From positions 248,001 through 312,000 of the forward strand of contig NZ_JAGJBY010000002.1 in assembly GCF_020010905.1 (NCBI RefSeq): a DNA stretch of 64,000 nucleotides, read 5' to 3'. The notes beneath the pieces are model-generated. The model ran no database searches. It worked only from the letters and a program-made list of their open reading frames with translations, and had not been told where the DNA came from. Both the position numbers and the translations under genes were made by a program. This DNA comes from Streptomyces acidiscabies. Its GTDB lineage: Bacteria > Actinomycetota > Actinomycetes > Streptomycetales > Streptomycetaceae. Positions within the stretch are counted from its first letter, which is position 1. The number at the start of each line of letters is the position of its first letter. Below are positions 44,769 to 54,279 of this stretch, piece by piece.

Positions 44769-45779
44769 GTGACCGTCGTCGGGCCGTTCGGGCTGAGCGT
44801 GCGGGACCAGGCACTGGAGGCCGATGTCCAGGCAGGACTGGCTGCCGTCGAGGAGGGTCTGCTCGAAGCCACCAAGAGCGAGGTCCCCTTCATCACGGAG
44901 GCCGCGCAGCACCTCGTGCGCGCGGGAGGCAAACGTTTCCGGCCACTCCTGGTGATGCTCGCGGCGCAGTTCGGCGATCCGTACGCGCCCGGTGTCGTGC
45001 CGTCCGCCGTGGGCGTCGAGCTCACGCACCTCGCCACGCTGTACCACGACGACGTCATGGACGAGGCCGAGGTCCGGCGCGGGGTGGCCAGCGCCAACAC
45101 CCGCTGGGGCAACTCCGTCGCCGTCCTCACGGGTGACTTCCTCTTCGCGCGCGCGTCCCAGATCCTCGCCGACCTCGGGCCCGAGGTCGTCCGCATCCAG
45201 GCCGAGGCGTTCGAACGGCTCGTCACCGGCCAGATCCTGGAGACCGCGGGCCCCACGGACGGCCGTGACCCCGTCGACCACTACCTCGACGTCCTCGCCG
45301 GCAAGACCGGCTCCCTCGTCGCCGTCTCCTGCCGCTTCGGCGCGATGACCTCCGGCGCGGACGAGACGGTCGTGGACGTCCTCACGCAGTACGGCGAACG
45401 CCTCGGCGTCGCCTTCCAGCTCGCGGACGACGTCCTCGACATCGCCTCCGACTCCCACGAGTCCGGCAAGACCCCCGGCACGGACCTGCGCGAGGGCATC
45501 TCCACGCTCCCCGTCCTGCGCCTGCGCGAGCGCGCCGCCCGCCTCGGCCTTGCCGAGGACATCGCCCTGTGCGAACTCCTCGACTCCGACCTCACGGACG
45601 ACACCCGCCACGCCGAGGCCCTCACGGCGCTGCGCGCCCACCCAGCCCTCGAACAGGCCCGCCGCGACACGGTCCGCTACGCGGAGGAGGCCCGCGCGGC
45701 CCTGGCACCCCTGGCGGAGTGCGACGCGAAGGTGGCGCTGGTGGAGATGTGCGACGCGGTGGTGCACCGGGCGGGGTGA
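44769..45779 (+). CDS. long-chain polyprenyl diphosphate synthase
   Basis: 336 aa from GTG 44769, which follows AGGAGAT with good spacing; an ATG at 44646 lacks one. Both Asp-rich motifs of trans-prenyltransferases are present: YHDDVMDEAEVRRG (first) and LADDVLDI (second), with GGKRFRPLL and TGQILE. Only one is needed for this homodimeric type. It condenses isopentenyl diphosphate to a chain that most likely becomes the menaquinone tail (as grcC-type enzymes do) rather than a carotenoid. Its product would meet MenG and the reductase encoded earlier. Confidence 0.9.
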   Translation: MTVVGPFGLSVRDQALEADVQAGLAAVEEGLLEATKSEVPFITEAAQHLVRAGGKRFRPLLVMLAAQFGDPYAPGVVPSAVGVELTHLATLYHDDVMDEAEVRRGVASANTRWGNSVAVLTGDFLFARASQILADLGPEVVRIQAEAFERLVTGQILETAGPTDGRDPVDHYLDVLAGKTGSLVAVSCRFGAMTSGADETVVDVLTQYGERLGVAFQLADDVLDIASDSHESGKTPGTDLREGISTLPVLRLRERAARLGLAEDIALCELLDSDLTDDTRHAEALTALRAHPALEQARRDTVRYAEEARAALAPLAECDAKVALVEMCDAVVHRAG

Positions 45780-46045
45780 GGTGGGCGGGGTCGGCCCGGT
45801 GCTGTGGGCTGGCCCCCAGGTACGACCCCGCGACCCCTGAGAGAAGTACGGGGTGCCGGTGGGGCGTGTCATACCGCAGGAGTACGTGGAGTTGGCTCTG
45901 CGGGGTGACGCCGGTGACGGGTCCGGTTTGGTGTCATGGATGCAGACGCAGGACCACTGCTCACCGATTCGGGTGAGAATGGCGGTCGGGGTGGGTTGCC
46001 CAGAGACGCCCACCGGCCGCCGCCGACGACGGAGGTAAGGCAGAC

Positions 46046-47272
46046 ATGGCACCGAACGCATCCGACGACCCCCGGACCCCGCTCACGGAGGCCGACGCGG
46101 ACGAGGCGAGGTCCCGCCGCCGCAGGACGGCCGCCCGGTACGTCGTTCCGGTCACCGTCGTGGGCATGGCCGCCGCCACCATCGGCCTCGTCCCCGCCAT
46201 CGCCAACTCCGGCGACCCCGACCTCCCCAAGATCACCGCCCAGCAGCTCCTGGACAAGGTCGCCGCGTCGGACGTCCAGCAGCTCTCCGGCACGGTGAAG
46301 ATCACGACGGACCTGGGCCTCCCCAACCTCGGAGGCATGGAGAGCAGCCTCCTCTCCGGCGCGACCCAGTCCTCGGACACCTCCGCGGCCGACCCCACCG
46401 CCAAGCTGACGGAGCTGGCCGCGGGCACGCACACGCTGCGCGTCGCGACGGACGGCCCCGAGAAGCAGAAGCTCTCCCTGCTGGAGAACGCGGCGGAGTA
46501 CAGCCTGATCCACAACGGCAAGAACGTCTGGGGCTACGACAGCAAGTCGAACGAGGTCTACCACTCGACGCTCTCCGAGGAGGCCCGCAAGGACTCCCAG
46601 GCCCCGGCGACCCCGAAGGACCTCACGGAAGAGACCCTGAAGGCGATAGACCCGACGACGTCGGTGACGGTGGACGGCACGGTCCACGTGGCGGGCCGCG
46701 ACGCCTACAAGCTCCTCGTCACGCCCAAGCAGTCCGGCTCGACGGTCGGCGCGATCAGCATCGCGGTGGACGCGAAGACGGGCCTGCCCCTCAAGTTCAC
46801 GCTCACCCCGAGGAGCGGCGGCGCGGCCGTGATCGACGCCGGCTTCACTCAGGTCAGCTTCGACAAGCCGGCCGCCTCCACCTTCGACTTCACCGCCCCC
46901 AAGGGCGCGAAGGTCACCGAGGGCGACACGATCCACGGCGACAAGGGCAAGGACGCCCCCGGCAAGGACGGACTCGGCAAGGGCGCCCTCGGCGAGGACC
47001 TCACGGGCCTGAACGTCCTGGGCAAGGGCTGGACCACCATCGCCGCGTACGACACGGGCAAGGAGCAGGGCGTCCCCTCCTCCTCCGACTTCCCCGACGC
47101 CGGCGCCCTCGGCGGCTTCCTCGGCTCCTTCGGCGACAAGGTCTCCGGCGACTTCGGCAAGGGCACGGTCTTCTCCACCCGCCTGGTCAACGCCCTGATC
47201 ACGGACAACGGCAAGGTCTACGTCGGCGCGGTCACCAAGGACGCCCTGGTGAAGGCGGCCGAGGGCAAGTAA
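46046..47272 (+). CDS. LolA-like exported protein, partner of the ABC transporter
   Basis: 408 aa. An Arg-rich N-terminus (RSRRRRTAARY) and one transmembrane helix (near 32-52) suggest an anchored or cleaved exported protein. The rest is beta-rich with features of the LolA/LppX fold used to carry lipids: ITAQQLLDKVAASDVQQLSG, HTLRVATDGPEKQKLSLL, GRDAYKLLVTP and AISIAVDAKTGLPLKF. A Lys/Gly/Asp-rich loop follows (near 290-315). It is 51 nt before the ABC transporter, with which it probably forms an operon. Gap upstream (265 bp) has no supported gene. Confidence 0.7.
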   Translation: MAPNASDDPRTPLTEADADEARSRRRRTAARYVVPVTVVGMAAATIGLVPAIANSGDPDLPKITAQQLLDKVAASDVQQLSGTVKITTDLGLPNLGGMESSLLSGATQSSDTSAADPTAKLTELAAGTHTLRVATDGPEKQKLSLLENAAEYSLIHNGKNVWGYDSKSNEVYHSTLSEEARKDSQAPATPKDLTEETLKAIDPTTSVTVDGTVHVAGRDAYKLLVTPKQSGSTVGAISIAVDAKTGLPLKFTLTPRSGGAAVIDAGFTQVSFDKPAASTFDFTAPKGAKVTEGDTIHGDKGKDAPGKDGLGKGALGEDLTGLNVLGKGWTTIAAYDTGKEQGVPSSSDFPDAGALGGFLGSFGDKVSGDFGKGTVFSTRLVNALITDNGKVYVGAVTKDALVKAAEGK

Positions 47273-47323
47273 GTACGGTTAGAGGGAGTACGACCACCGC
47301 GTCGTCACGGGATCGGGGGAGCC

Positions 47324-48346
47324 ATGCCACAGCCGTCCACCACGGAGCCGGACCCGCAGCCCGCCAAGGCTCCGGGACCGGCGGCCCCCTCCGAGGGCCC
47401 GGCTCCCGCTCCCGACGACGCCGTCATCCACACCCACGCCCTCACCAAGCGCTTCCGCGGCGGCCAACTGGCCGTCGACTCCCTCGACCTGACCGTCCCC
47501 CGGGGCAGCGTCTTCGGGTTCCTCGGCCCGAACGGCTCGGGCAAGACGACGACGATCAGGATGCTGATGGGCCTGATCGCACCGACCTCGGGGACGGCGA
47601 GGGTGCTGGGCAGGCCCATGCCGGGCGCGGGCCGCAAGGTCCTGCCGGAGGTGGGCGCGCTGATCGAGGGCCCCGCGCTGTACGGCTTCCTGTCGGGCCG
47701 CGACAACCTCGTCCGGTACGACGCGGCGGACCCGACGGCCGACCCGCGCACCCGGAGCCACCGGGTCGCGTCGGCGCTGGAGCGGGTCGGGCTGACAGCG
47801 GCGGCCGGCAAGAAGGCGCGGGCGTACTCGCTGGGCATGAAGCAGCGCCTGGGCCTCGCGGCGGCGCTCCTCCAACCCAGGCGCCTGCTGGTGCTGGACG
47901 AGCCGACGAACGGCCTCGACCCGCAGGGCATGCGGGAGATCCGCGCGCTGATCAGGGAGCTGGCGGCGGACGGCACGACGGTCTTCCTCTCCTCCCATCT
48001 CCTGGACGAGATCGAGCAGGTGTGTACGCACGCGGCGGTGATGGCGCGCGGCCGGCTGATCGTCCAGGGCGAGGTGGGCGAGCTGGCGGCGCGCACGCGC
48101 GGCCGGCTGGTGGTGACGACGCCGGACCCGGCGGACGCGGCGCGCGTGCTGAAGGAACAGGGCCTCGCGGACGTGACGTCGGAGGGCGAGCGGGTCACCG
48201 CGGAGCCGCCGGAGCGCGACCTCGCGGAGGTGAACGCGGCACTGGTGGGCGCGGGCGTCAGGGTGCGCGGCTTCACCCTGCGGCGGGCCTCGCTGGAGGA
48301 CGCGTTCGTGGAGCTGACCGGAGAGGGATTCGATGTCGCGGGTTGA
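47324..48346 (+). CDS. ABC transporter ATP-binding protein
   Basis: 340 aa. Walker A GPNGSGKTT (near 67), a degenerate signature YSLGMKQRLGL, Walker B LLVLDEPTNGLD and the switch His in LSSHLLDEIEQ. About 35 Pro/Ala residues lead the domain. The C-terminal domain (VVTTPDPADAARVL...ASLEDAFVELTGEG) is that of drug and lantibiotic self-protection exporters. It overlaps the permease by 14 nt. Confidence 0.9.
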   Translation: MPQPSTTEPDPQPAKAPGPAAPSEGPAPAPDDAVIHTHALTKRFRGGQLAVDSLDLTVPRGSVFGFLGPNGSGKTTTIRMLMGLIAPTSGTARVLGRPMPGAGRKVLPEVGALIEGPALYGFLSGRDNLVRYDAADPTADPRTRSHRVASALERVGLTAAAGKKARAYSLGMKQRLGLAAALLQPRRLLVLDEPTNGLDPQGMREIRALIRELAADGTTVFLSSHLLDEIEQVCTHAAVMARGRLIVQGEVGELAARTRGRLVVTTPDPADAARVLKEQGLADVTSEGERVTAEPPERDLAEVNAALVGAGVRVRGFTLRRASLEDAFVELTGEGFDVAG

Positions 48347-49223
48347 GACGGCACCGGCGGTGCGGGCGCCGAGCCCGCTGTGGACGCTGGGCCTGCTGCG
48401 CAGCGAGCTGGCGATCACGCTGCGCCGCTGGCGGACGCTGGCTCTGCTCGGCGTCCTCGCGGCGGTCCCGGTGCTGGTCGGCATCGCCGTACGGATCGAG
48501 ACGGGCGACGGTTCCTCGGGCGGCGGGCCCGGTCCCGGCGGCGGGGAGGGTGGGCCCGCGTTCATCTCGCAGGTCACCAACAACGGGCTGTTCCTGGTGT
48601 TCACGGCGCTGGCGGCGACCCTGCCGTTCTTCCTGCCGATGGCCGTGGGCGTGATCGCCGGGGACGCGATCGCGGGCGAGGCGAGCGCGGGGACGCTGCG
48701 CTATCTGCTGGTCGCCCCCGCGGGCCGTACCCGGCTGCTGCTCACGAAGTACGTGACGACGATGGTGTTCTGCCTGATCGCGACCCTGGTGGTGGCGGTC
48801 TCCGCGCTCGCGGTCGGGGCGCTGCTCTTCCCGCTCGGCGACCTGACGACGATCTCCGGCACGCGCATCACGTTCGCCGAGGGCCTGTGGCGGGCCTTCC
48901 TGATCGCACTGGTGGTCGCCGCGTCCCTGATGGGCGTAGCGGCCCTGGGCCTCTTCATCTCCACCCTGACCAACAGCGGCATCGCCGCGATGGCAACGAC
49001 GGTGGGCCTCCTGATCACGGTCCAGATCATCGACCAGATCCCCCAGCTCCACGCCGTCCACCCCTACCTCTTCCCCCACTACTGGCTCTCTTTCGCCGAC
49101 CTGATGAGAGAACCGATCTACTGGCCGGACCTCCAGAAAAACCTGGGCCTCCAGGCCCTGTACGCAGCAACATTCGGCTCAGCAGCGTGGGCCCGCTTCA
49201 CGGCGAAGGACATCACGGCCTGA
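48333..49223 (+). CDS. ABC transporter permease (ABC-2 type)
   Basis: 296 aa. About six helices: near 30-48, 88-112, 135-160, 175-200, 205-225 and 265-285, with GDAIAGEASAGTLRYLL, the typical ABC-2 permease signature. It pairs with the preceding ATPase. With the LolA-like protein this may export a lipid or peptide; the substrate cannot be told. Confidence 0.85.
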   Translation: MSRVETAPAVRAPSPLWTLGLLRSELAITLRRWRTLALLGVLAAVPVLVGIAVRIETGDGSSGGGPGPGGGEGGPAFISQVTNNGLFLVFTALAATLPFFLPMAVGVIAGDAIAGEASAGTLRYLLVAPAGRTRLLLTKYVTTMVFCLIATLVVAVSALAVGALLFPLGDLTTISGTRITFAEGLWRAFLIALVVAASLMGVAALGLFISTLTNSGIAAMATTVGLLITVQIIDQIPQLHAVHPYLFPHYWLSFADLMREPIYWPDLQKNLGLQALYAATFGSAAWARFTAKDITA

Positions 49224-49299
49224 TCCATCACCCACGTACCTGCGGCACCCCGCGCCGCACCACAGCGAACCCGCACCCACCCACCATCACCACCCCCCC

Positions 49300-49884
49300 T
49301 CACCCCACCTCATCCGGAAACCGCGCCAACGGCGCCTCCCCCGAGAAGAACCCCTTCGCCCGCGCCACAGCCTCCCCGTCCTTGAGGACATCCTCCCGAT
49401 CGGTCCCGTTCCCGAGCAGCACCCCGCCGAAGCGCATCCTCATGAACGCGGCGGTGTGATGCAGGGTCCCGGCAAGAGGGTCGGCGAGGGACGCGCGAGA
49501 GGCGTACGCGGTGACCCCCCAGAGCGTGCGCCCGGCCATCGCCCCCCGGAAATCCACCCCGGGCACCCGCAGCCACCCCGACCAGTGGTCGAGGTACCGC
49601 TTCGTGAGCCCGGAGACGGAGTACCAGTACAGCGGCGAGGCGATGACGAGGTCGGTCGCGGCGAGGGTGGCGTCGAGGAGATACCGCGCGTTGGGGTCGG
49701 CCGGCGCCGCGTACCCCTCGTCGTGCCGCAGATCGGCGAAGTCGGGAAGCGGCCGGTCGACGAGCCGGACCCACTCCTGCTCGACCCCCTCGGGCAACTG
49801 CTCGGCGGCGCGGCGCGCGAGGAGCTCGGTGTTCCCGCCCTGACGACTGCTGCCGAGCAGGAACAGGAAACGACGGTTCGTCAT
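49300..49884 (-). CDS. NAD(P)H-dependent FMN oxidoreductase (flavodoxin fold)
   Basis: 194 aa from ATG 49884 behind GGGGGG. The FMN phosphate loop LLGSSRQGGNTELLARR is at the N-terminus and SPLYWYSVSGLTKRYLDHW follows, as in the flavodoxin-like reductases. These reduce quinones, azo dyes or chromate. Reads alone. Confidence 0.85.
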   Translation of the reverse strand: MTNRRFLFLLGSSRQGGNTELLARRAAEQLPEGVEQEWVRLVDRPLPDFADLRHDEGYAAPADPNARYLLDATLAATDLVIASPLYWYSVSGLTKRYLDHWSGWLRVPGVDFRGAMAGRTLWGVTAYASRASLADPLAGTLHHTAAFMRMRFGGVLLGNGTDREDVLKDGEAVARAKGFFSGEAPLARFPDEVG

Positions 49885-49984
49885 GACGACCCCCCAGAGA
49901 TCAGATGAGGAGTGATTATATGCGCGCGCAAGAATCGAGGCGGATGGCCGAAACGGAACCCCACCCCACCCCCACACACCGCCC

Positions 49985-51109
49985 TCACCTCAGCTCCCAG
50001 GGCAACAAGGAGGCCACGGCAAGCAGCACTCCCTCCTCCCCCCGACGCCCCACGATCTGCAACCCCAGCGGACACCCGTCCGCCCCCACCCCCGCGGGCA
50101 CACTCACCGCCGGATGCCCACTGAGATTGAACGCCCAGGTCAGAGCAGTGGAGTACCGCTCACCAGGCCCTTCATGCCCATGAGCCGCATGAGGAGTCAC
50201 CGGCGTCAACACCAGATCCACGCGCCGAAACACCTCGTCCAACCGCCGATCATTGACCTCCCGCACCCCGACGCCACCCGCACCCGACGTCCCCACCCCC
50301 CGAACCCCCAACCACGCCTCCGCCGGATCCTCCAACCCCACCGACCCCCCGACGAGCCGCACACCCCCCGCCCCCACCAACCGCCCCACAGCCGCCCGAG
50401 CCACCCCCACCGGCTCCGCATCACACCCGGCAAACCCCAGATCCGCGGACCAGACAGCATCCACCCCCCGCCCCACCCCCGCCACAGCCTCCCCGGACAA
50501 CACCCCCCAACACGCAGCCGCATCCCCCGCCTCCCGGGCGAAGAACCCCGGCGCAGCGAGCCCCGTACGATCCGGACTCGCCAACCGCCCGTTCCCCACC
50601 TTCATCCCGAACACCCCGCACCAGGCGGCAGGAATCCGCACGGATCCGGCCCCGTCACTCCCAGTAGCCAGGGGTACTACCCCCGAGGCCACGGCAACAG
50701 CGGACCCGGCGGACGACCCCCCGGGCGTCCGGTCGTACCGCCAGGGGTTGACGGTACGACCATGCCGCCCGACCCCCCAGGTCCGCCAGGGCGTCCCCGC
50801 CCCAGGCACAGCGGTACGCCCCACAGGAACGCACCCGGCGTCGAAGAGAGCCCCCCACTCGGACCGCCCCCCTTTGACGGCGATCGGCACCCCGGCCAAC
50901 GGCAACCACTCCCCGTCCCGCACCCGAGCGTCCACGGCACGCGCCCAAACGCCCGCCTGAGCCCCCCACACCTCCCGAAACATGCACAGCACCGGATCAA
51001 TCCGCTCCAGCCGCTCCAGGGCCCCCTCCAGCACCTCCACGGCACTCACGGCCCCCGACCGAACGGCGGCGGAGATCGCAACGGCGCTACCGGGCGGCGA
51101 CAAGCTCAC
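49985..51109 (-). CDS. amidase signature family hydrolase
   Basis: 374 aa; GTG 51109 overlaps the NUDIX stop (GTGA). The Ser-cisSer-Lys triad is in place: Lys in VPIAVKGG, cis-Ser in TPGGSSAGSAVAVASG, nucleophile Ser in GSDGAGSVRIPAAWCGVFGMK. It is shorter than most amidases (450-500 aa): the middle insert is reduced. It hydrolyses an unknown amide. The last 100 residues (LVLTPVTPHAAHGHEG, AFNLSGHPAVSVPAG) keep the usual fold. Confidence 0.83.
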   Translation of the reverse strand: MSLSPPGSAVAISAAVRSGAVSAVEVLEGALERLERIDPVLCMFREVWGAQAGVWARAVDARVRDGEWLPLAGVPIAVKGGRSEWGALFDAGCVPVGRTAVPGAGTPWRTWGVGRHGRTVNPWRYDRTPGGSSAGSAVAVASGVVPLATGSDGAGSVRIPAAWCGVFGMKVGNGRLASPDRTGLAAPGFFAREAGDAAACWGVLSGEAVAGVGRGVDAVWSADLGFAGCDAEPVGVARAAVGRLVGAGGVRLVGGSVGLEDPAEAWLGVRGVGTSGAGGVGVREVNDRRLDEVFRRVDLVLTPVTPHAAHGHEGPGERYSTALTWAFNLSGHPAVSVPAGVGADGCPLGLQIVGRRGEEGVLLAVASLLPWELR

Positions 51110-51636
51110 GGCGCCCCGAGATCCAGCAGCAACGCCATGACCCCCACGAGCGTGGCCCCACTGACGATCTCCCGCCGCCGGATCATCCCGGCGAGAGAGG
51201 AGAGCGGCACCCACTCCACCCGGTCGGACTCGTTGCGCTCGGTAGGAGCCCCGACCCACCGCGCATCGTCCGTACGGAACACATGATGCCGCGTGTCACT
51301 GACACCGGCGGCGGGCTCCGAGTAGATCAACTCCCGTACGCTGCCCGGCCGCCACCCCGTCTCCTCCTCCAGCTCCCGCGCACCCGCGCGTGCGGGCGTC
51401 TCCCCGTCCTCGACGAGCCCCATCGGCAGCTCCCACCCCCACGCGTCCGTGAGGAACCGGTGCCGCCACATCATCAGCACGCGCGCGTCGTCGACCGCCG
51501 CGAGCACGGCGAGGTCGCGCAGCCGCACCGCGTGGTACTCCGTACGGGTGCCGTCGGGCCGTTCGACGTCCAGCGCGCGCAGGCGTACCCACGGCGTGTC
51601 GTACAGCGGTCGTTCGCCGTGCACGGTCCAGCGCAT
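51106..51636 (-). CDS. NUDIX hydrolase
   Basis: 176 aa from ATG 51636, which is behind GGGGGG; longer starts at 51672 or 51789 lack a ribosome-binding site at the right distance. The NUDIX box GLVEDGETPARAGARELEEE is complete (Gly-x5-Glu-x7-Arg-Glu-Leu-x-Glu-Glu). It hydrolyses a nucleoside diphosphate linked to another group, like ADP-ribose pyrophosphatase types. Coupled to the amidase by GTGA. Confidence 0.88.
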   Translation of the reverse strand: MRWTVHGERPLYDTPWVRLRALDVERPDGTRTEYHAVRLRDLAVLAAVDDARVLMMWRHRFLTDAWGWELPMGLVEDGETPARAGARELEEETGWRPGSVRELIYSEPAAGVSDTRHHVFRTDDARWVGAPTERNESDRVEWVPLSSLAGMIRRREIVSGATLVGVMALLLDLGAP

Positions 51637-51863
51637 GAGACCCCCCGGGGATACGTCGTACGGTCGTCTCATCCTCGGCGAACCCGCCTTGTGGATCAAC
51701 GGCGTTGTGTACGGCGCCGGATTCCGGCCAGGTATCTGGAACGAGGCTGTGACGTCCCGGTGACGCGAGTGCCGGGGCCGAGCGGCCATACTCGCCAGTA
51801 AGCGTGTTATCGGATCGTGACGCGCGGAACGCCGGTTCCCCGGCAGAACCGAGTGAGGAACAC

Positions 51864-53030
51864 ATGTCCCGACCCAGCCGAGAGCCCCAGTCCGGGCCCG
51901 CCGTGATGGCGCCGGTGCCGATCGACGTCAGGGTCGCGACGGCCGCCGGCCGGGACACCGCGTCCGTCGACGGGGTCCCGCTCACCGCCCCGCAGGGCGA
52001 GGAGATCAAGTACGCGGTCCTCGCCCACCTGCGCCGCATCGCCGTGGCCACCGGCCACCCGGTCCTGGCCACGATCCACGACGAACGCAGCGGCTACGCC
52101 GTCCCCCTCCAGATCGCCCCGGACGGCTCCAGCACCCTCACGGCAGAACCGACACCGCTCCCGCCGCCGGCCGCGTACGCCGATGAGGCCCCCTCCGCCG
52201 CACAGCACCCGGCGCCGACGGACGACGTGTACGCCGACGAGGCTCCCGCACCGGGCACCGTCACCGCACCGACCGGAGTCTTCGGCCCGCCCCCGGAGAT
52301 GGACCACCTCGAACCCCAGGAGTGGCCCGAAGCCGAGCCGGAGCCCTCGTACGACACTCCCGAACCCCTCGCCCCGCTGCCGTCCCCCCTGCTCGACACC
52401 CGCCCCCAGCCCGTCCCCCTCGACGCGCCCCCGTCCCGCCCCACCCGCGCGCCCCTCCTCGACCCGGCGGCCACCGCCCCGGAGCCCTCCCCGAAGCACA
52501 CGCCCGCGCGCGGGTTCGACGCGGTGGCCGAAGCCGTCCTCGGGGACGACCCCCGGGAGGCCGACGGCGCGGAGCCGGGACCGCTCGCGGGACCGGTGGC
52601 CCGGATCAACGAGGCCGTCCGCGCGGGCCGCATCGACACGGCGGCGGGACTGGCGGAACAGACGGTGACCGACGCGTCCGCGGCGCTCGGCGCGGACCAC
52701 CCCGAGGTGCTGCGCCTGCGGGAACTCGCCGCGTACATCGCGTACTTGGCCGGCGACCCGGTCCGCGCCTTCCACGTCTCCCTCGACGTCGCGCGCGCCC
52801 ACTGCCACGCGGGCGACGCCGAGGCCGCGTACGGCAACGTGCAGAGCGCCGCGACGGCCTGGCGTGCCGTACGGGAACCCGTCCAGGGCCTGAACCTCGG
52901 CAGCGAGCTCCTCGGCCTGTGGACCACCCTCGCCACCGAGGGCGGCCCGGCGGCCGAGGACCCCTCGGCCCTGGACTCCGCCAGGTCCCGCATGCTGCGG
53001 CTGGCGGAACGGGCGGCGGCCGTACGGTGA
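51864..53030 (+). CDS. protein of unknown function with TPR-like C-terminus
   Basis: 388 aa from ATG 51864 behind GAGTGAGGAAC. The N-terminal 90 residues form a small beta-rich domain (PIDVRVATAAGRDTASVDGV). A Pro-rich linker follows that repeats the segment YADEAP. The C-terminal 150 residues are alpha-helical and TPR-like (NEAVRAGRIDTAAGLAEQTV, HPEVLRLRELAAYIAYLAG, RAFHVSLDVARAHCHAGD). Proteins of this shape are common in Streptomyces and may bind partners of the cytoplasm; no role is known to me. Followed by a hairpin. Confidence 0.6.
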   Translation: MSRPSREPQSGPAVMAPVPIDVRVATAAGRDTASVDGVPLTAPQGEEIKYAVLAHLRRIAVATGHPVLATIHDERSGYAVPLQIAPDGSSTLTAEPTPLPPPAAYADEAPSAAQHPAPTDDVYADEAPAPGTVTAPTGVFGPPPEMDHLEPQEWPEAEPEPSYDTPEPLAPLPSPLLDTRPQPVPLDAPPSRPTRAPLLDPAATAPEPSPKHTPARGFDAVAEAVLGDDPREADGAEPGPLAGPVARINEAVRAGRIDTAAGLAEQTVTDASAALGADHPEVLRLRELAAYIAYLAGDPVRAFHVSLDVARAHCHAGDAEAAYGNVQSAATAWRAVREPVQGLNLGSELLGLWTTLATEGGPAAEDPSALDSARSRMLRLAERAAAVR

Positions 53031-53064
53031 CGTAGCGTCGCTACACCCTCGTCACGACGCTACG
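53031..53064. terminator. terminator hairpin between convergent genes
   Basis: A perfect 10-bp stem, CGTAGCGTCG with CGACGCTACG, and a 14-nt loop begin one base after the TPR-like gene stop. The opposing aminopeptidase gene ends 16 nt further on. Confidence 0.75.
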
Positions 53065-53079
53065 GCCCCGTCCGACGTG

Positions 53080-54039
53080 TCAGGACGACAGCGTCCACAC
53101 CGCGTACGCCGCCGCGTCCGAGTTCCGGTCCAGCGCCGTGTCGTTGATGTTGGCGGTCGTGTCGCACGACGAGTGGTAGCAGCGGTCGAACGCCTGCCCC
53201 GACGTACCGCCCCACTTGGCGGCCTGGGCGGCGGTCTTGGTGCGCTCGGCGCCGGTGAAGAGCCCGCCGACCGGGATGCCCGCGCTGTCGAAGGGGGCGT
53301 GGTCGGAGCGGCCGTCGCCCTCCGTCTCGATCTCCGTGGAGACGCCGATCCCCGCGAAGTAGTCCTTGAAGGTCTTCTCGATCGTGGGGTCGTCGTCGTA
53401 GACGAAGTACCCCGGGTTGGGGGAGGCGATCATGTCGAAGTTGAGGTAGCCGCTGATCTTGGCGCGGTTCGTGGCGGAGAGGCTGTTGACGTAGTTCCGG
53501 GAGCCGACGATGCCGAGCTCCTCGGCGCCCCACCAGGCGAATCTCAGGTGCTTGGTGGGCTGGTAGTTCGCGCGGGACACGGCGAGGGCGATCTCCAGGA
53601 TCGCGGAGGAGCCCGAGCCGTTGTCGTTGATGCCGGCGCCGGAGGTCACGCTGTCCAGGTGTGACCCAGACATGACAACCTGATTCGCGTCTCCGCCGGG
53701 CCAGTCGGCTATCAGGTTGTAGCCGGTCCTGCCGGAGGACGTGAACTGCTGGACGGTGGTGGTGAATCCGGCCGCGTCCAGCTTGCCCTTCACGTAGTTG
53801 ACCGAGGCGAGGTAGCCGGCCCGGCCGTGCGCGCGGTTGCCGCCGTTGGCCGTCGCGATCGACTGCAACTGGCTGAGGTGCGCCTTCACGTTGGCCACGG
53901 GGATGTCGGGTGCGGCGGCCAGCGTCCCGGTGCCGGATGCCGCACCGGCGGCCGACGACCCGGTGACACCGGTGGCGAACAGGGTGACACCCGCGACGAC
54001 CGCGGCGGCCGACGCCCGCGCGGAGACAGAGAGCTTCAT
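53080..54039 (-). CDS. secreted M28 aminopeptidase, close to S. griseus aminopeptidase
   Basis: 319 aa from ATG 54039. A signal peptide and short propeptide precede APDIPVANVKAHLSQL, which matches the mature start of the S. griseus enzyme. Zinc ligands of the family are present: HLDSV (His), GINDNGSGS (Asp), GAEELG (Glu base and Glu), NFDMIASPN (Asp) and CYHSSCD (His). The Cys pair of the last motif gives the disulfide. It removes large hydrophobic residues from peptide N-termini outside the cell. A GGAG lies before the start. Confidence 0.94.
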   Translation of the reverse strand: MKLSVSARASAAAVVAGVTLFATGVTGSSAAGAASGTGTLAAAPDIPVANVKAHLSQLQSIATANGGNRAHGRAGYLASVNYVKGKLDAAGFTTTVQQFTSSGRTGYNLIADWPGGDANQVVMSGSHLDSVTSGAGINDNGSGSSAILEIALAVSRANYQPTKHLRFAWWGAEELGIVGSRNYVNSLSATNRAKISGYLNFDMIASPNPGYFVYDDDPTIEKTFKDYFAGIGVSTEIETEGDGRSDHAPFDSAGIPVGGLFTGAERTKTAAQAAKWGGTSGQAFDRCYHSSCDTTANINDTALDRNSDAAAYAVWTLSS

Positions 54040-54279
54040 GGTGGGGGGCTCCGGAATCCAGTCCTGGTGGTGCCCCGTGCGGGGTTTCCGCAGGGGGACC
54101 ACAGTTGATGAGGTGAGTGGATGGTGAAGCCGAGGTCAACGCGGAGTCAAGAGGGCCTTGAGGAAAGGGAGTTGGGGCGAGAACGGGAGAAACCACCGCA
54201 ACGCACCTGACCCGCACGCACCCTTACCCGTATCTGACAACCCGCCCCTTTCGCCGCCTCACCCCGTACCCCCTGGGTA

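Noticed and set aside
45853..46038. A 61-residue frame before the LolA-like gene.
   Set aside because: No ribosome-binding site, no domain, ends in an Arg run; probably non-coding.
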